From: Sipunculus nudus
Lineage: Eukaryota; Annelida; Sipuncula; Golfingiida; Sipunculidae
Direction of reading: 5' to 3'
DNA: 64,000 nt
Assembly: GCA_026874595.1 (NCBI GenBank)
Contig: CM049307.1
Span: 7,463,579-7,527,578 of the forward strand
The position numbers and the translations under genes were made by a program. This document shows positions 46,401 through 56,345 of the stretch, piece after piece. Position 1 is the first letter of the stretch; each line of letters opens with the position of its first letter. The notes below the pieces were generated by a model. That model did no database searches. It was given only the letters and a program-made list of their open reading frames with translations, and was not told the origin of the DNA.

Positions 46401-46999
46401 TGTGTTAATCCAACAGTTGTACTGACTGATCTTGCCAAGATGGCCTGGAGTGAGCCAGTCAAGGCTGGGAAAATGAAGGCACGGTTACCTTTGGGGAAGT
46501 TTGCAGGTATATTGAAATGAATCAAAAGAATTTAAAGGCATGTATACTACATACACAAACATATTGCAGACTAATGCATGCTTATTTTTTATACCCAATA
46601 CTATTTAATATTTGTCTTACATATAGAAAATAATTGTCTTAAATATATATTTAGTAACATTAATATCATGATGACAGAGGAAACAGTTTTACTTTGCAAA
46701 TAACACATTAATTTTAAGAATTTGAAATTTCTTTAAACAAGGATATTAAATGTCCTGAGTCCTTTTTTTCACAAAAGTAGAACAAGTACCAATGTGGTTA
46801 AAGTTTATTTATTACAAGTATATTGAAAATAGAATTGTGGTGTTTATATTACCAGATGGTCTTAATATTTGTTATTTTTCCCCATATATCAACAGAGGTT
46901 GATGATGTTGTGCGGCCCGTTTTGTACCTGCTAAGTGACCAGGCTGATATGATTACGGGCTCCACCATGCCAGTAGATGGAGGCTTCTGGTCAGGCTAA
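28613..46999 (+). CDS. DCXR: L-xylulose reductase (dicarbonyl/L-xylulose reductase), SDR family, seven exons
   Basis: Join 28613-28664, 30532-30629, 40776-40930, 42131-42173, 42739-42903, 46389-46506 and 46896-46999. All junctions are GT/AG, all phases match, and the product is 244 residues, the usual DCXR length. The Rossmann nucleotide site TGAGKGIGRG is at residues 13-22 and NNAG follows at about 84-87. The catalytic tetrad is Asn107, Ser136, Tyr149 and Lys153 (Y-C-T-S-K), the positions used in vertebrate [24 protein letters not shown] is the characteristic late-core motif. Known enzymes reduce L-xylulose to xylitol in the uronate cycle, and dicarbonyls such as diacetyl, with NADPH. ATG has G at -3 and G at +4; the upstream frame is open, but family length supports this start. 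Poly(A) signal at 47050. A close SDR carbonyl reductase is the main alternative. Confidence 0.92.
28669..28752 (+). repeat. (TA)n microsatellite, about 84 bp, at the DCXR exon 1 donor
   Basis: Uninterrupted TA dinucleotides start at the fifth base of DCXR intron 1 and run to 28752, so the donor's downstream bases are part of the microsatellite. Confidence 0.95.
29400..29700. repeat. Dispersed repeat, sister of 9440-9720
   Basis: Same-orientation match to the block near ankyrin exon D. The adjoining 29980-30100 (ACTTAGGTTACATG, CTGTGTTTAC, GATAAA-AAGTT) also resembles 62480-62560, so intron 1 holds pieces of at least two dispersed families. Confidence 0.55.
30532..30629 (+). CDS. DCXR: DCXR exon 2
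   Basis: Acceptor ATTATTTTTAG. The exon completes Gly18 and encodes [20 protein letters not shown] plus [12 protein letters not shown]. It contains the second half of the nucleotide-binding glycine motif. Donor GAG|GTGAGA, phase 0. Confidence 0.9.
31262..31990. mobile_element. C/G-rich foldback with central (AT)n
   Basis: The left arm has AAAAAGCCCCCCCTGG and further CCCCCC blocks, then AATGATAAAGAGGACAAAAG. The right arm has the inverse order: CTTTTTACCTCTTTATCATT, then GGGGGCTTT blocks and GGGGCTTTTGTCC. The arms are about 110 bp and the loop about 500 bp. The loop contains (AT)n at 31374-31440 and a triple GTTGATATTTATATT repeat near 31690. Structure is like a foldback transposon; no target duplication could be fixed. 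Confidence 0.65.
31374..31440 (+). repeat. (AT)n microsatellite
   Basis: About 67 bp of uninterrupted AT dinucleotides inside the foldback loop. Confidence 0.95.
32702..34648. repeat. 25-bp satellite with 100-bp and 330-bp higher-order repeats
   Basis: The base unit is close to GTAAAGCTATATCTATACCT plus GAACT. At 32702-32860 it is simple. From about 32860 to 33570 four unit variants form a strict 100-bp higher-order repeat (ATTCATACTTAAAATG at 32881, 32981, 33081 and so on). From 33600 a longer order appears: CTGTAATG-TATA recurs at 33691, 33946, 34275 and 34605, spaced 255, 329 and 330 bp. It lies in DCXR intron 2. I see no coding potential. Confidence 0.92.
34650..35640. other. DCXR intron 2, nothing specific seen
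   Basis: AT-rich intronic sequence. The 70-codon open frames near 34887 (plus) and 35023 (minus) show no recognisable motif or supporting splice sites. Confidence 0.45.
35650..37000. repeat. Tandem copies of a GGTG-TGCCACCT dispersed repeat, about 280-330 bp
   Basis: GAAAATTGCT-ATATCTCAGGAG followed by TGAAATTTGGCATGTACAT recurs near 35770, 36047, 36340 and 36670. Each copy is followed by CAGACAGGTGGTGCCACCTAC or a variant. The same vocabulary appears at 2500-2870, 51070-51360 and 62850-63560. 36604-36640 is a G-rich run. Open frames up to 136 codons are repeat artefacts. Confidence 0.65.
38322..38759 (-). pseudogene. Truncated LTR-retrotransposon Gag fragment
   Basis: The minus-strand frame begins effectively at an ATG near 38705 (MAPTGQK). 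It contains a retrotransposon Gag-like core: [36 protein letters not shown], and [12 protein letters not shown]. This alternation of Fx[14 protein letters not shown] and F-KL-EAF--RF is typical of Ty3/gypsy-type Gag. The match ends after KGQRL and the rest of the element (protease, reverse transcriptase, integrase) is absent. It lies antisense in DCXR intron 2. Confidence 0.65.
38745..38775 (-). other. Probable 5' LTR end and primer binding site
   Basis: Immediately 5' of the Gag frame the minus strand reads ...GTTGTAACACA, then TTGGTGGAGATCCGG. CA followed within a base or two by TGG is the usual LTR end and primer binding site layout. I could not locate the outer end of the LTR (somewhere beyond 38800), nor a second LTR. 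Confidence 0.4.
38850..40060. other. DCXR intron 2, possible LTR remnant
   Basis: Adjacent to the Gag fragment. If the 5' LTR is intact it would occupy the first part, but no paired LTR is present to prove it. No exon is seen. Confidence 0.35.
40066..40434 (-). CDS. Unrecognised 122-codon open frame, probably a transposon relic
   Basis: Open on the minus strand within DCXR intron 2, ending about 340 bp before exon 3. The translation includes [18 protein letters not shown] and [17 protein letters not shown], with moderately protein-like composition. There is no clear start context, splice signal or family. It could be a decayed retroelement piece or chance. Confidence 0.2.
   Translation of the reverse strand: MVTTDNWFFLRDNTIHWLHIEYSYGTLHQQLSQLQSTVALQLPDTEQMHSLAKFSTILVSHQDKVPLPVPGSAHYHKNACPSANNITVAEVLHRSSINKVASPRHRLSKTTDMITHLDTQKM
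40776..40930 (+). CDS. DCXR: DCXR exon 3
   Basis: Acceptor GGTTTTATTTTCAG. Encodes [20 protein letters not shown], then the NAD(P)-side motif [16 protein letters not shown]. Donor GACAA|GTAAGT, phase 2. It follows a 10.1-kb intron full of repeats. Confidence 0.92.
41067..41378. mobile_element. 308-bp TIR element (short member of the 5.1-kb family)
   Basis: Left end TA-AGGCAAAAAAAGTAAGGTTC, right end with reverse complement AGGCCAAAAAAAGGTTGCGTTC. The same ends bound the element at 55928-61065, and the first 230 bp here match 55928-56170 there (AATTTTTATTT, then TGTTTGGCCAAAAT-TAT). It lies in DCXR intron 3. Confidence 0.75.
42131..42173 (+). CDS. DCXR: DCXR exon 4 (43-bp exon)
   Basis: Acceptor TTTGTTGCAG. 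Completes Lys102 and encodes [14 protein letters not shown], which contains catalytic-tetrad Asn107. Donor CAG|GTAACG, phase 0. Confidence 0.9.
42739..42903 (+). CDS. DCXR: DCXR exon 5 (catalytic exon)
   Basis: Acceptor TTCCAAAG. Encodes [20 protein letters not shown], then [20 protein letters not shown] and [15 protein letters not shown]. Carries catalytic Ser136, Tyr149 and Lys153. Donor AAG|GTAAAC, phase 0. Confidence 0.95.
43864..44055. mobile_element. Small inverted-repeat element with G/C runs (MITE)
   Basis: It begins GCGGATCCAGGGGGGGG and ends CCTGGATCCGC, 11-12 bp inverted ends. The interior repeats GGACCCCCCCTTTT three times (about 43893, 43960 and 44022). It lies in DCXR intron 5 and relates in design to 18523-18725. 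The 156-codon frame crossing it is spurious. Confidence 0.65.
44400..44737 (-). mobile_element. tRNA-derived SINE
   Basis: Read on the minus strand, it starts near 44737 with GGCTTCTGTGGCTCAGGGGT (A box) and GTGAGTTCGAATCTCAGCCG (B box). This gives a well-formed tRNA-like head of about 72 bp with a matching T arm. A body of about 260 bp follows, with TTTCACTCACAAACGAGTGC and TCAGTGGTATGACCCAGC. An A-rich stretch lies further on near 44345. It sits in DCXR intron 5. I did not assign it to a named SINE family. Confidence 0.7.
44990..46020. repeat. AGGTCA-rich dispersed repeat, tandem copies of about 150 and 300 bp
   Basis: GGTCAAAGGTCAAGGTCACA or close variants recur near 45125, 45268, 45416, 45561, 45712 and 45848. 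They alternate with TTTGGGGTCA-GAG and CCAAGCTTTTCATC-CAGATC blocks. AGGTCA is the half-site of nuclear receptors, present here as closely spaced direct repeats. The family also fills 50403-52560 and 53690-54340. Located in DCXR intron 5. Confidence 0.7.
46389..46506 (+). CDS. DCXR: DCXR exon 6
   Basis: Acceptor TTGTTCACAG. Encodes [20 protein letters not shown] plus [27 protein letters not shown] is the post-catalytic cofactor and substrate loop. Donor GCAG|GTATAT, phase 1. Confidence 0.93.
46896..46999 (+). CDS. DCXR: DCXR exon 7 (terminal exon)
   Basis: Acceptor TATCAACAG. Completes Glu211 and encodes [20 protein letters not shown] plus [13 protein letters not shown] and TAA. The TG--MPVDGG ending is the standard C-terminal SDR motif. 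Confidence 0.94.
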
Positions 47000-47049
47000 G
47001 GAAAGAACTCAAGCAGGCTATACAGTATTTGTAAATGCTCATATGTTAA

Positions 47050-47055
47050 AATAAA
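47050..47055 (+). terminator. DCXR poly(A) signal AATAAA
   Basis: A canonical AATAAA lies 51 bp after the stop codon, followed by T-rich sequence, giving a very short 3' untranslated region. Confidence 0.7.
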
Positions 47056-47539
47056 GTATTATGATTTTTGAAATTTTTCTAGTGATGAATAATATCAGAC
47101 CAAAAGTCATGATTGTATCCTAGGTTTTTTTACTCAGATGGACTTTGAACGTCTATCTTGTATTTGTTATAACAATGTGGCGTATTCTTAATTCATATCT
47201 TGAATTTAGACTGTGCAGTTAAAGCATTCTGCATTTATATACTCACTCAGCTGATGAACAGGCTTAATTACATAGAAAGTTTTAATGTATAATGCAAGTC
47301 ATTATTACAAAGTTGTTCATGAATATATATTTTGAGAGAAATAAACTATCGCTGATTATTCTTCTTTAACTAAGTACTTTATGTGCTGCAATGAATGGAA
47401 TAAAAGGGATATGGAAATGCCCCTCTTTAAATTTTTGCAACATATTGGAATACCATTTTAACTCTATGTTTTACTTTGCAAACCATAAGAACATTATACT
47501 GTCATGACTGAGATTATTATTTTTTTACTGAAGATTAAA

Positions 47540-47835
47540 TAAATACGACATATATGCAAATTGGGGTGTAAGTAGATAACTACAACATATATACAAATTA
47601 GGGTGTAAGTAAATATCTGTGAAAGATTAACAAAACATGGGTGTAAGTAAATATCTACAATATATATACATACATGGGTGGAAGTCAATTTCTGTGACAT
47701 GTATACATACATGGGTGTAAGTCAATTTCTGTGACATATATACAAACAGGGGTGTAAGTAAATATTTATGACATATATACAAACAGGGGTGTAAGTAATA
47801 TCATTGACACATATGCAAACGGGAGTGTAAGAATC
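47540..47835. repeat. Tandem repeat of about 37-40 bp, eight copies
   Basis: GGGTGTAAGTAAATATCTGTG followed by ACATATATACAAAC recurs about eight times with small indels. Minus-strand open frames with YTYIYVV-like repeats are artefacts. Confidence 0.8.
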
Positions 47836-48162
47836 ACTTAAGGTACACTTACAAATGAAATATTAATAATGTGTATGTTATCCCATACTGTTAGATCATA
47901 ATTTTGGCTGAATACAAAAGTTTCCCAGAAACACCATCCCAGCAAATGGACTTACTATCTAAAATTCACCTGTTTTATTATCCCTCACAATAAAGTTTGC
48001 AGGAGGGGACGTGTGTGTCTGTCCGAAATAAGTTTGTGGATCAAATTTAAGCCAAGCCATTTCTTTCATTTTTCACATATGAATCCCCACCCACAGATGA
48101 AGAACCCTATCAATTTTGAGGTTATGGGGTCAAAGGCCAAGACCACAGGAGCCACTTCTTAA

Positions 48163-50400
48163 CAAGTGACCCAGGGGTCATGATGCTCAGCTGACCAGGA
48201 AGACATTGACAAAAGTAATTTTATCATCTGAATGTCAAATTTGAATGAAATACTTTTTCCAAACTTGACCTTTTGTATAAAATCATCCAATATTCATTGG
48301 GGTACTATGGAGCTCTGTAGCATGAAGGATATGGGTAACAGACACCTATTTTCAAGGTTTACAAGATGACTTTTCAGGGGTCTCCCAGCATGTCAAAAAA
48401 TAAAATTCTAGGTCCTGTTATTATGATTTGTGCCCTGTTAACAGATGACCAAATGTTTATTCTGGGGGGGTATTTCAAAGCCGCATAGGATGAAGGATAT
48501 GGGTAACAGAGATGTAATTTCAGGTGCACAAGGAGACTTTTCAGGGGCCTCCCAGCATATCAAGAAAAGGAGATTCTAGGTCAAGTCATTATAATTTGTG
48601 CTCTGTTAACAGATGACCAAATCTTTATTCTCGGAGCCATAGCATGAAGGATATGGGTAACAGAGACCTAATTTCAGATTTCCAAAGAGACTTTCCAAAG
48701 GCCTCCCTGCATGTCAAGAAAGAAGATTCTAGGTCCAGTCATTATGAATTGTGCCCTGTTAATATATGACCAAATCTTTATTCTGGGGGGTACTTCAGAG
48801 CCCCATAGCTCACAGAATATGGGTAACAGGGACCCTATTTCGGGTTTCCATGTAGACCTTTTATGGGCTTCCCTGGAGGTGAGGACAGAAGATTCTAGGT
48901 CCAGTCATTATGATTTGTGCCCTGTTTACAGATGACCAAATGTTTAAAGATCACAAAAGTAGAGAAAATAATCGTAAAAAATAAAAAAAATATAGCTGGC
49001 GCCACCAATCTCCAGAAATTGATGAAACACTCCATGATCAATATCCATGCAAAGAATCATGGTGATTAATGCATTAGTTGTTCAGATACTTGAGCTTTTG
49101 TATTAAATTTTGCATTATTCTGGGGGGTACTTCAGAACCCCATAGCTCAAAGAATATAGGTCACAGTGACCTAATTTCAGGTTTACAAGGAGAATTTCCA
49201 TAGACCTCCCAGGATGTCAAGTAAGAAGATTCCAGGTCTAGCGGTTACGATTTGTGCCCTGTTAACAGACAGACGCCTGGATGGCCAGACGGACGACGGA
49301 CAAAAGGTGATCCCTATAGCTCAGATGACTTTCAGTCAGCTGAGCTAAAAATTGAAAAAATACACGTGGCGCCACCAGAATGCAGAAACTGATGAAACAT
49401 TTCATGATCAATATCCATGCAAAGAATCATGGTGATCAATATAATAATTGTTCAGATACTTGAGCTTTTGTATCAAATTTTCCATTATTCTGGGGGGTAC
49501 TTCGGAGCCCCATAGCTCAGAGGTTATGGGTAACAGAGACCTAATTTCAAGTTTTTAAGGAGACTTTTCATGGGCCTCTCAGCATGTCAAGAGAGAAGAT
49601 TCTAGGTCCAATTGTTACGATTTGTGCCATGTTAACAGATGACCGCATCTTATGAGGTCTCAAAAATAGAGAAAAAAATTCGTAAAAATAAAAAAAATAC
49701 AGATGGCGCCACCATACTGCAGAAACTGATGACACATTCCATGATCAATATCCATGCAAAGAATCATGGTGATCACTGCAATAGTTGTTTAGATACTTGA
49801 GTTTTTGTATCAAATTTTCCATTATTCTGGGGGGGGGGGGGGTACTTCGGAGCCCCATAGCTCAAAGGTTATGGGTAACAGAGACCTAATTTCAGGTTTC
49901 CAAAGAGACTTTTTATGGGCCTCCCTGCATGTCAAGAGAGAAGATTCTAGGTGTAGTCGTTACGATTTGTGCCCTGTTAACAGATGGCCGCATCTTAAGA
50001 GGTCTCAAAAATAGAGAAAAATATTGGTAAAAATCGAAAAAATACAGGTGGCGCCACCAGTCTGCAGAAACTGATGAAACACTCCATGATCAATATCCAT
50101 GCAAAAAATCATGATGATCAATGCATTAGTTGTTCAGATACTTGAGCTTTTGTATCAAATTTTGCATTATTCTGGGGGGGGGTAGTTCGGAACCCCATAG
50201 CTCGAAGAATATAGGTCACAGTGACCTAATTTCAGGTTTACAAGGAGAATTTCCATAGACCTCCCAGGATGTCAAGTAAGAAGATTCCAGTTCTAGCGGT
50301 TACGATTTGTGCCCTGTTAACGGACAGACGCCCGGACGGACGACGGACAAAAGGTGATCCCTATAGCTCAGATGACTTACAGTCAGCTGAGCTAAAAAAA
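48163..50400. mobile_element. 2.2-kb composite repeat (copy 2), two end-marked segments
   Basis: Begins AAGTGACCCAGGGGTCATGA then CTCAGCTGACC. The terminal phrase CAGTCAGCTGAGCTAAAA occurs at about 49333 and again at about 50380, so a second end-marked segment follows the first directly. GATTTGTGCCCTG marks units near 48427, 48592, 48750, 48915, 49251, 49618, 49968 and 50306, the same short-then-long series as at 22094-24495. Each end is preceded by a GACGGACGACGGAC stretch absent from the units. Confidence 0.75.
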
Positions 50401-50402
50401 AT

Positions 50403-52560
50403 TGTGGACCCATTTTAAGCCAAATAGTTTGACCAAAACCTTTCATCTTTCACATATGGCTCACCCACCCACAGATGAAGAACCCTTTTGATTTTGAGGT
50501 CGCAGGGTCAAAGGCCAAGGCCACAGTACTCTCTTCTTCAAAAGGATTGTGGACCAATATTAATATTAAGCCAAAGCCTCATTTTCAGCCAAAGTGTTTG
50601 TCGTAAACCTTCAATCTTTCACATATGGCTCTCCGGACAAAAGAGGAAGAACCGTATTAATTTTAATGGAAACGGCTACTGTATTTACTTATGGAAAATG
50701 CTTGTGGACTCATTTTAAGAAACATTTTCATCCCAAACATATACTGTTCACCCACCCAAAGAGGAAGAACCCTATCCATTTTGAGGTCATGCGTTCAACA
50801 GTCAAGGTCACAGAACTGCCCTCCTGATGTTTGCACTGTGTAATACACCCAGTCTAATTATGCTCCCTGGTTGAGGGGATGCTCTGCTCAGTGCCCTTCT
50901 TGGTCCTTTAGCCAGAGGAGGTCATGGGTATTACCTGATGTGGCTATTTCTCAGGGTTACCGTTAGTGGCCATATGGTGAGAGGTTTTTCATTTTTATAG
51001 GATAGCAGTGTCAAATAACTTTCTTCCAGATACCAGACACTGGCAAATAATGGTACTTAATCAAAAACAAATGGCACGTTTACTTTCACGTACAGGCTAC
51101 AGACTTCCGACATATATCTCAGGACTGGTTCGACTTCTCCTCCTGAAATTATGCATGTGTATAGATCTCACATAGCTATTTATCATATGTTAAACTGAAG
51201 GCGCCACTTGCAACTGTTTTTGCACAGCGTCCTCTATTTGTCTGCAATGGGATAAAATCACTCATATCTCGGCAGTGATTTGACTTATCTGCCTAAAATT
51301 TTGCAATTGCATACAACTTGGATAACTTTCTGGATTTTTTGGCAGGTGGCTCCACCTACATACACATTTGGCTGCACACCTCTCTCTATTTCCTCTTGCC
51401 ACTCAATCCATGCCTCACTTCACCCATCCCACTCTGGTTTCGGCGGATCCACGTAGTCGCTTGTTCACTACCCGTCTTCTAGTTTTTCTTATTTTTGCAA
51501 ATATGTTTCATTTTTTTAGTATAAAATTAAAAAAATCATGTCAGTTTCTCAGCTCTGATTCCATCTAGTGTCCCAAAACCTGTGGACGCCCAAAGTTATC
51601 ACCCTGTCTGTCTGTCGTCCATCCTTCCATCCACAAAAATTTCCAGATGATAACTCCAGGTTGGATTGACATATGGATTTCAAACTTGGACTTACATATG
51701 GCCCACCACTAAAACAAGAACTTGTATGATGTTTCGGTCATTAGGTCAAAGATCAAGGTCACAGGACTCACTTATTTTAAAAGATTACGGCTGCATTTTA
51801 AGCCAAGCTTTTCATCCCAAACTTTCCATCTTGCGCATTTAGCTGGCTTAGCATTATTGGGAGAGCATAAATGAATTTTGGGTCATAAGGTTTAAGGTCA
51901 ATTTTACAGGGGTCATCTGTTTACAAACTGGTTTCCAGATGTTTACTCCAGTCCAGATTGACATATTGGTTTCAAACTTAACATATATGGCTCACAACTA
52001 AATTAAGAACCCTGTTTGGTCCTAAGGTCAAGGTCACAAGACCCATTTCTTATAAAGAATGTGAATGCATTTAAAGCCAAAATTTTCATCACAAACCTTC
52101 CATCTTCAAGATATTGCTCAAGATATTGCCAGTTGGTGAAGATTTTATTTTTATTTGGGGGTCATAGGGTCAAAGGTCAAGGTCACATGGCCCATCCATT
52201 CTCAAAATCAGTTTATTGGTGATAATTCTGTACTTGATAGACATATCTGCTTCAAACTTGATTTATTTATGACCCACCACTTAAGTAAGAATCATTTTGA
52301 TTTTCAGGGTCCTGAGATCAAAGATGAAAGTCACAGGAGCCAAATCTTTAAAAAGATTGTGGATGCACTGTAAATCAAACTTTTCATTCCAAACTTTCCA
52401 TCTGTTACACATTGCTTACTTGCCCAAAGTGAGGAAATATATAGATTTTGAGGTTACCTGAATGATAAGGATAACAAGTTCTCACATTTTTTGGTCACAT
52501 TGTTATTGTTTAACTCACAGGACCGTCATTCCGAAAAAAACATTCTTTAAAAAATATCTT
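50403..52560. repeat. AGGTCA-rich dispersed repeat, further copies
   Basis: Same family as 44990-46020. Copies near 50508, 50795, 51745, 51895, 52025 and 52170 contain GGTCAAGGTCACA with GAACCCT-TTGATTTTGAGGTC or CCAAACTTTCCATCT blocks. 51070-51400 is interrupted by a copy of the GGTGGTGCCACC family. Short open frames are artefacts. Confidence 0.6.
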
Positions 52561-53690
52561 TAAAGACAAATTCAGCTGAGCCTCGAGACCCATGGGTCTG
52601 AAGGGATGAAGGTAGATTTTTTAGTGCACACATGATAATTACTGGTAGTCTTGACCTCACAGCGTGCTCCGTCAAAAAATAATACCTATTATAAATAGAT
52701 TTAGAGGTTATTTAAATGATTACAATTCTATCAAGGTCATACAAGCAAATGCATCTGATTTGATGCCTTGTTACACCCAAGTGAATGGAAGATTCAAATA
52801 CCAATATGACATTTCTGGGTGAGGAATTCTACACAACATCAATTTTGGATGGTTTTGAAAATTAATTTGAAAAAGTAAGACAAATAAATTTGTGCTCTAA
52901 AGGAAGGAGTGGGGAGGTCTTTAGAATTGGGAATGTCAAACATTTAAAAGAGTAAGCCCCTGAGAACCTCATCAGGTCAAATCAAGTAAATTGCACGAAG
53001 AAGAGTATTAAAATAGTATAAAATTATGACTTGCATATTAAGGGCTTGAAATAAAACATTTAAAAATATTTGCCCCATTGGGAAAGTCACCTTTTACTTT
53101 TACTAGCCCTTCATAAATGTTTATGTGCCTAAAAAAATCAGTAACTGGTTATTAATGCAAAGTTAGCTCCGAACAATTGATTTGTATTTTATATTGCATA
53201 TAAGAAGATAAATGTGTTAAACTGCATTATGGGGCTTGTACGTACCCCCCAAAATAATTAAAACTTCGATACAAAACAACATGTATGATGATAATTAATG
53301 CATGGAGTGCCATGAATCTTGCTTTGAATATTGACAATGACTAGGTTTGTCATTTCCCGGTGGCGCCACCTATACTTAAAATTATTTTTGTTCTGTTTTT
53401 GACTGGTTAGATGTTGACTGGTTAGATGACAGTGATTATGTCCGTTTCTTAGCTGTGGTTTCATCCATTCTCCTGAAACCCTGCATGTGTGATTATTGAT
53501 TACGATTGTTTTTTTTTTTCAGTTCCTGAATACTGGTGGCGTTATCTGTACATTTTGATGTGTTTTTCCTTTATTTTTAGACTGCCAAATTGTATTGATA
53601 TTATCAGATTTGCAACTGTGGTTTCATCTGTGTCCTGAAACCTTGTTTTTTTTATTAGAGCCCTGCTTGATTCAGCGGATGCCCTATATT
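52561..53690. other. Intergenic, no gene seen
   Basis: AT-rich sequence with one CGGTGGCGCCACCTA palindrome near 53352 in a short dispersed-repeat copy. No supportable exon. Confidence 0.45.
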
Positions 53691-54340
53691 AATCACCCTG
53701 TCCCTCCATCTGTTCGTCTTTCTATATTTCTGTGAAATCTGTTTCCTTATGATTACTCTAGTTTGGATTGACATATGGAATTCAAACTTGACTTATATAT
53801 GGCCCATCACTAACGCAAGAACTGTATTGATTTTAGGGTCATGAGGTCAAAGGTCAGGGTCATAGGACCCACATATTAAGAAGATTGTGGATTCACTTGC
53901 ACATAAAGCTGACCTGCCAATAGAGGAAGAACCTGATTGATTTTGAATCACAAGGTCAAGGTCACAGGGTCCATCGGTCAACATTTTTGTTTCCAGATGA
54001 TAACTCCAGTTTGGAATGACATATTGGTTTCAAACTTGACTTATATTTGACATACCAATAATGTAAGAACTCTTTTGACTTTTGGGTCATGAGGTCAAGG
54101 TTCCAGGTCAAAGGAACCACTTCTTTAAAAAAAAATTATGGATGCATTTTTAGCCGAACCTTTTCATCCCAAACCTTCTGTCTTCAACACCCGCCAATAG
54201 CGTAAGGTTCCTATTGTTTTTTTTGTGCCAGGGTCAAAGGTCAAAGTCACAAGGCCCATCCATTGATAAAAATTATTTTATGGATGAATACTCTAGTTTT
54301 GGTAGACAGTTTGGCTTTAAACTAATCACAGGACCCTTAT
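53690..54340. repeat. AGGTCA-rich dispersed repeat, further copies
   Basis: TGAGGTCAAAGGTCAGGGTCA near 53842, CAAGGTCAAGGTCACAGG near 53952, and further copies near 54090 and 54235. It includes the TTGACTTATAT-TGGCCCA and AACTCCAGTTTGGATTGACAT companions of the family. Confidence 0.6.
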
Positions 54341-55740
54341 TTTGAACAAAAATACTCCCAAACCTATCCGTAAAGAAAATTTTGCTCAGCGTCAAGACCC
54401 ATAAGTCTCTAGTTATATAAACTGGGTGTGTTTCATCACATTTATAAGAATGGGAGCTTATGTTCCCTATACATGTTGTGTAAGGGACCTCTGTCATGTT
54501 ATTCATTAATGTTTGGGTCCATGCATTCTGTGCTTTTCAGACAATTTTAAAAAATGCTTGCATGAAGATGTCTGCATATGTACTACCTGTTTAAAGATTA
54601 AATATTTATAGATCAACCACATCTGATGTATGACCTCTTGTAGTTCTTGTTGTCTCTTTTGTTCTTGTGGTTCACTTCCTGTATATATCACGTCAGGTTT
54701 AGATTAGGCGATGAAATATTCAGGATCCCTTCCGAAAACTTAAATCTTTATATAAAATTTCTGGATACATGACATTAGCTCATTAAATGCTGTATTTTCC
54801 ATCAAAACAGTAAGAAATCGTTTCTTTCATTTTCATTCCATATGTACATCTTTTTATTTGTGGTAAGGAAATTATGAAGGGTTCTAAATTGGAATTGTCT
54901 CAGGTATACATCAAAAGCTGTAGAATAAACATGATTTACTGCATGTTTCTAATTGTTTTCCTCACCTATCATGATTTCCAATTTTCCTTTGGCAATGGCG
55001 TCTTTTTTTTATATTTTATGTGATTATATTATAGTCCCATTTGAATTTAACTATTTCTAAATACAGTATTTTGTTCTCAATTGGAAGAAGGGAGACAAAT
55101 TGTGTATAGCATTTTAAATGGTTCATCGGCAGTCCATGTGGCCTTACGTTACCAATTCATTTCTTCGGACAGCCTGGAGCAATGCTTGTCAAAATATGAA
55201 ACATTGTTTTAAATCTTTGCTGTCTTCAGGATTACTTAACCTCGTATCTTTCCTCCACTTGATCATTTTAGAAATAATGAACATACTTTATCCATAACAT
55301 ATCAAGATATTCCATGTCTATAGATTTCCTTTCTGTTTTAATGCTATATGCATGATAATGCAAAGTTGCAGCAATAGGATATGGTATTATTATTTCCCGG
55401 TTCATGGGACGTAAAAGTTACAGTTCAAGTACTGCGTATGTGTCCCTCAAAATTGAAATTGTTTTCACCAAGTTCTCAGATGAGTTTGAAAACTGGTGGT
55501 CTTGACCTTGATCTTTTTTTTCAAGGTTAAATTTGCGGAAAATCTAAGGATTTGATGATGCATTTTTTCTATGTCAAATTTGCGGATGGAGGCCCATGGG
55601 GAAATTGAGGGGGGTAGGGGGGTATATATTTTTTGCAGTTGCAAAACAAAGCCTTTTTTGTTGATCTATCAAAACTAGTTTTAAGTTTTAACTTTTCCTG
55701 AAGACACGTGGCACCACCTGTATTTTTTCGTTGCTTTTTA
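54341..55740. other. Intergenic, no gene seen
   Basis: AT-rich unique-looking sequence. A weak GGGG-rich phrase lies near 55605. No exon or repeat of note otherwise. Confidence 0.45.
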
Positions 55741-55744
55741 GCCC

Positions 55745-55927
55745 TCAGCCCTTAGGCTGATGGGCTATTGTCGTCACCCAAGCTTTTGCCTTGTGAGCGG
55801 GATATCTCTAAAAGGATTCACCGTAGGAATTTTATTTCTTCGCTTCGACAAAATCTCGGTCAAGTTCGAAAATGGGTGACCTTGACCTATTTTTCTACAT
55901 TTAAGAGCTTGTTATAGAAAAACACTA
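55745..55927. repeat. Left part of a tandem repeat split by the 5.1-kb element
   Basis: CTTGTGAGCGGGATATCTCT, AAAAGGATTCACCGTAGGAA and GGTGACCTTGACCTATTTTT, then TAGAAAAACAC. The series stops where the element begins at 55928. Complete units with the same order lie at 61068-61830. Confidence 0.8.
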
Positions 55928-56229
55928 AGGCAAAAAAAAAATAAATAAATAAGAGGTATGGTTCTCAGGCACCGCCCGCATCAATTTTAAACCCCCGCAT
56001 CAAAAATTTTTATTTGATTTTCAATAGAAACTCACCAATCTTTCAAGAAGAAAAAATCATACAATTTCCTTTGTTTTGTAGTGTTGTTACTTGTTTAGCA
56101 AAATAAATATATTATTTTAATGCTTTTCCCTTTTCATTTGACATTTTTATCGAAAAAGACCAAAAAATTAAAAATAAAAAAACCGCCCGTAGTCCAACTG
56201 TTAAGAGAAGAATTGTGCAAAAAGTGAAA

Positions 56230-56345
56230 GAAGCATGAAACTTGGCATAATAGTTGGCCAGACCATACTTAACATTTTCAGATATAGGGCCAAGCGGAAT
56301 TCATCCGGTCTTGGTCAAAATCCAAGATGGCGGGCGGATTATCAA
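56230..56345 (+). repeat. Inverted arm with CCAAGATGGCG (left)
   Basis: GAAACTTGGCATAATA, GGCCAGACCATACT, GGGCCAAGCGGAATTC and CCAAGATGGCGG occur in this order. They are matched in reverse complement at 60517-60660, which places about 4.2 kb between inverted arms. Confidence 0.75.
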
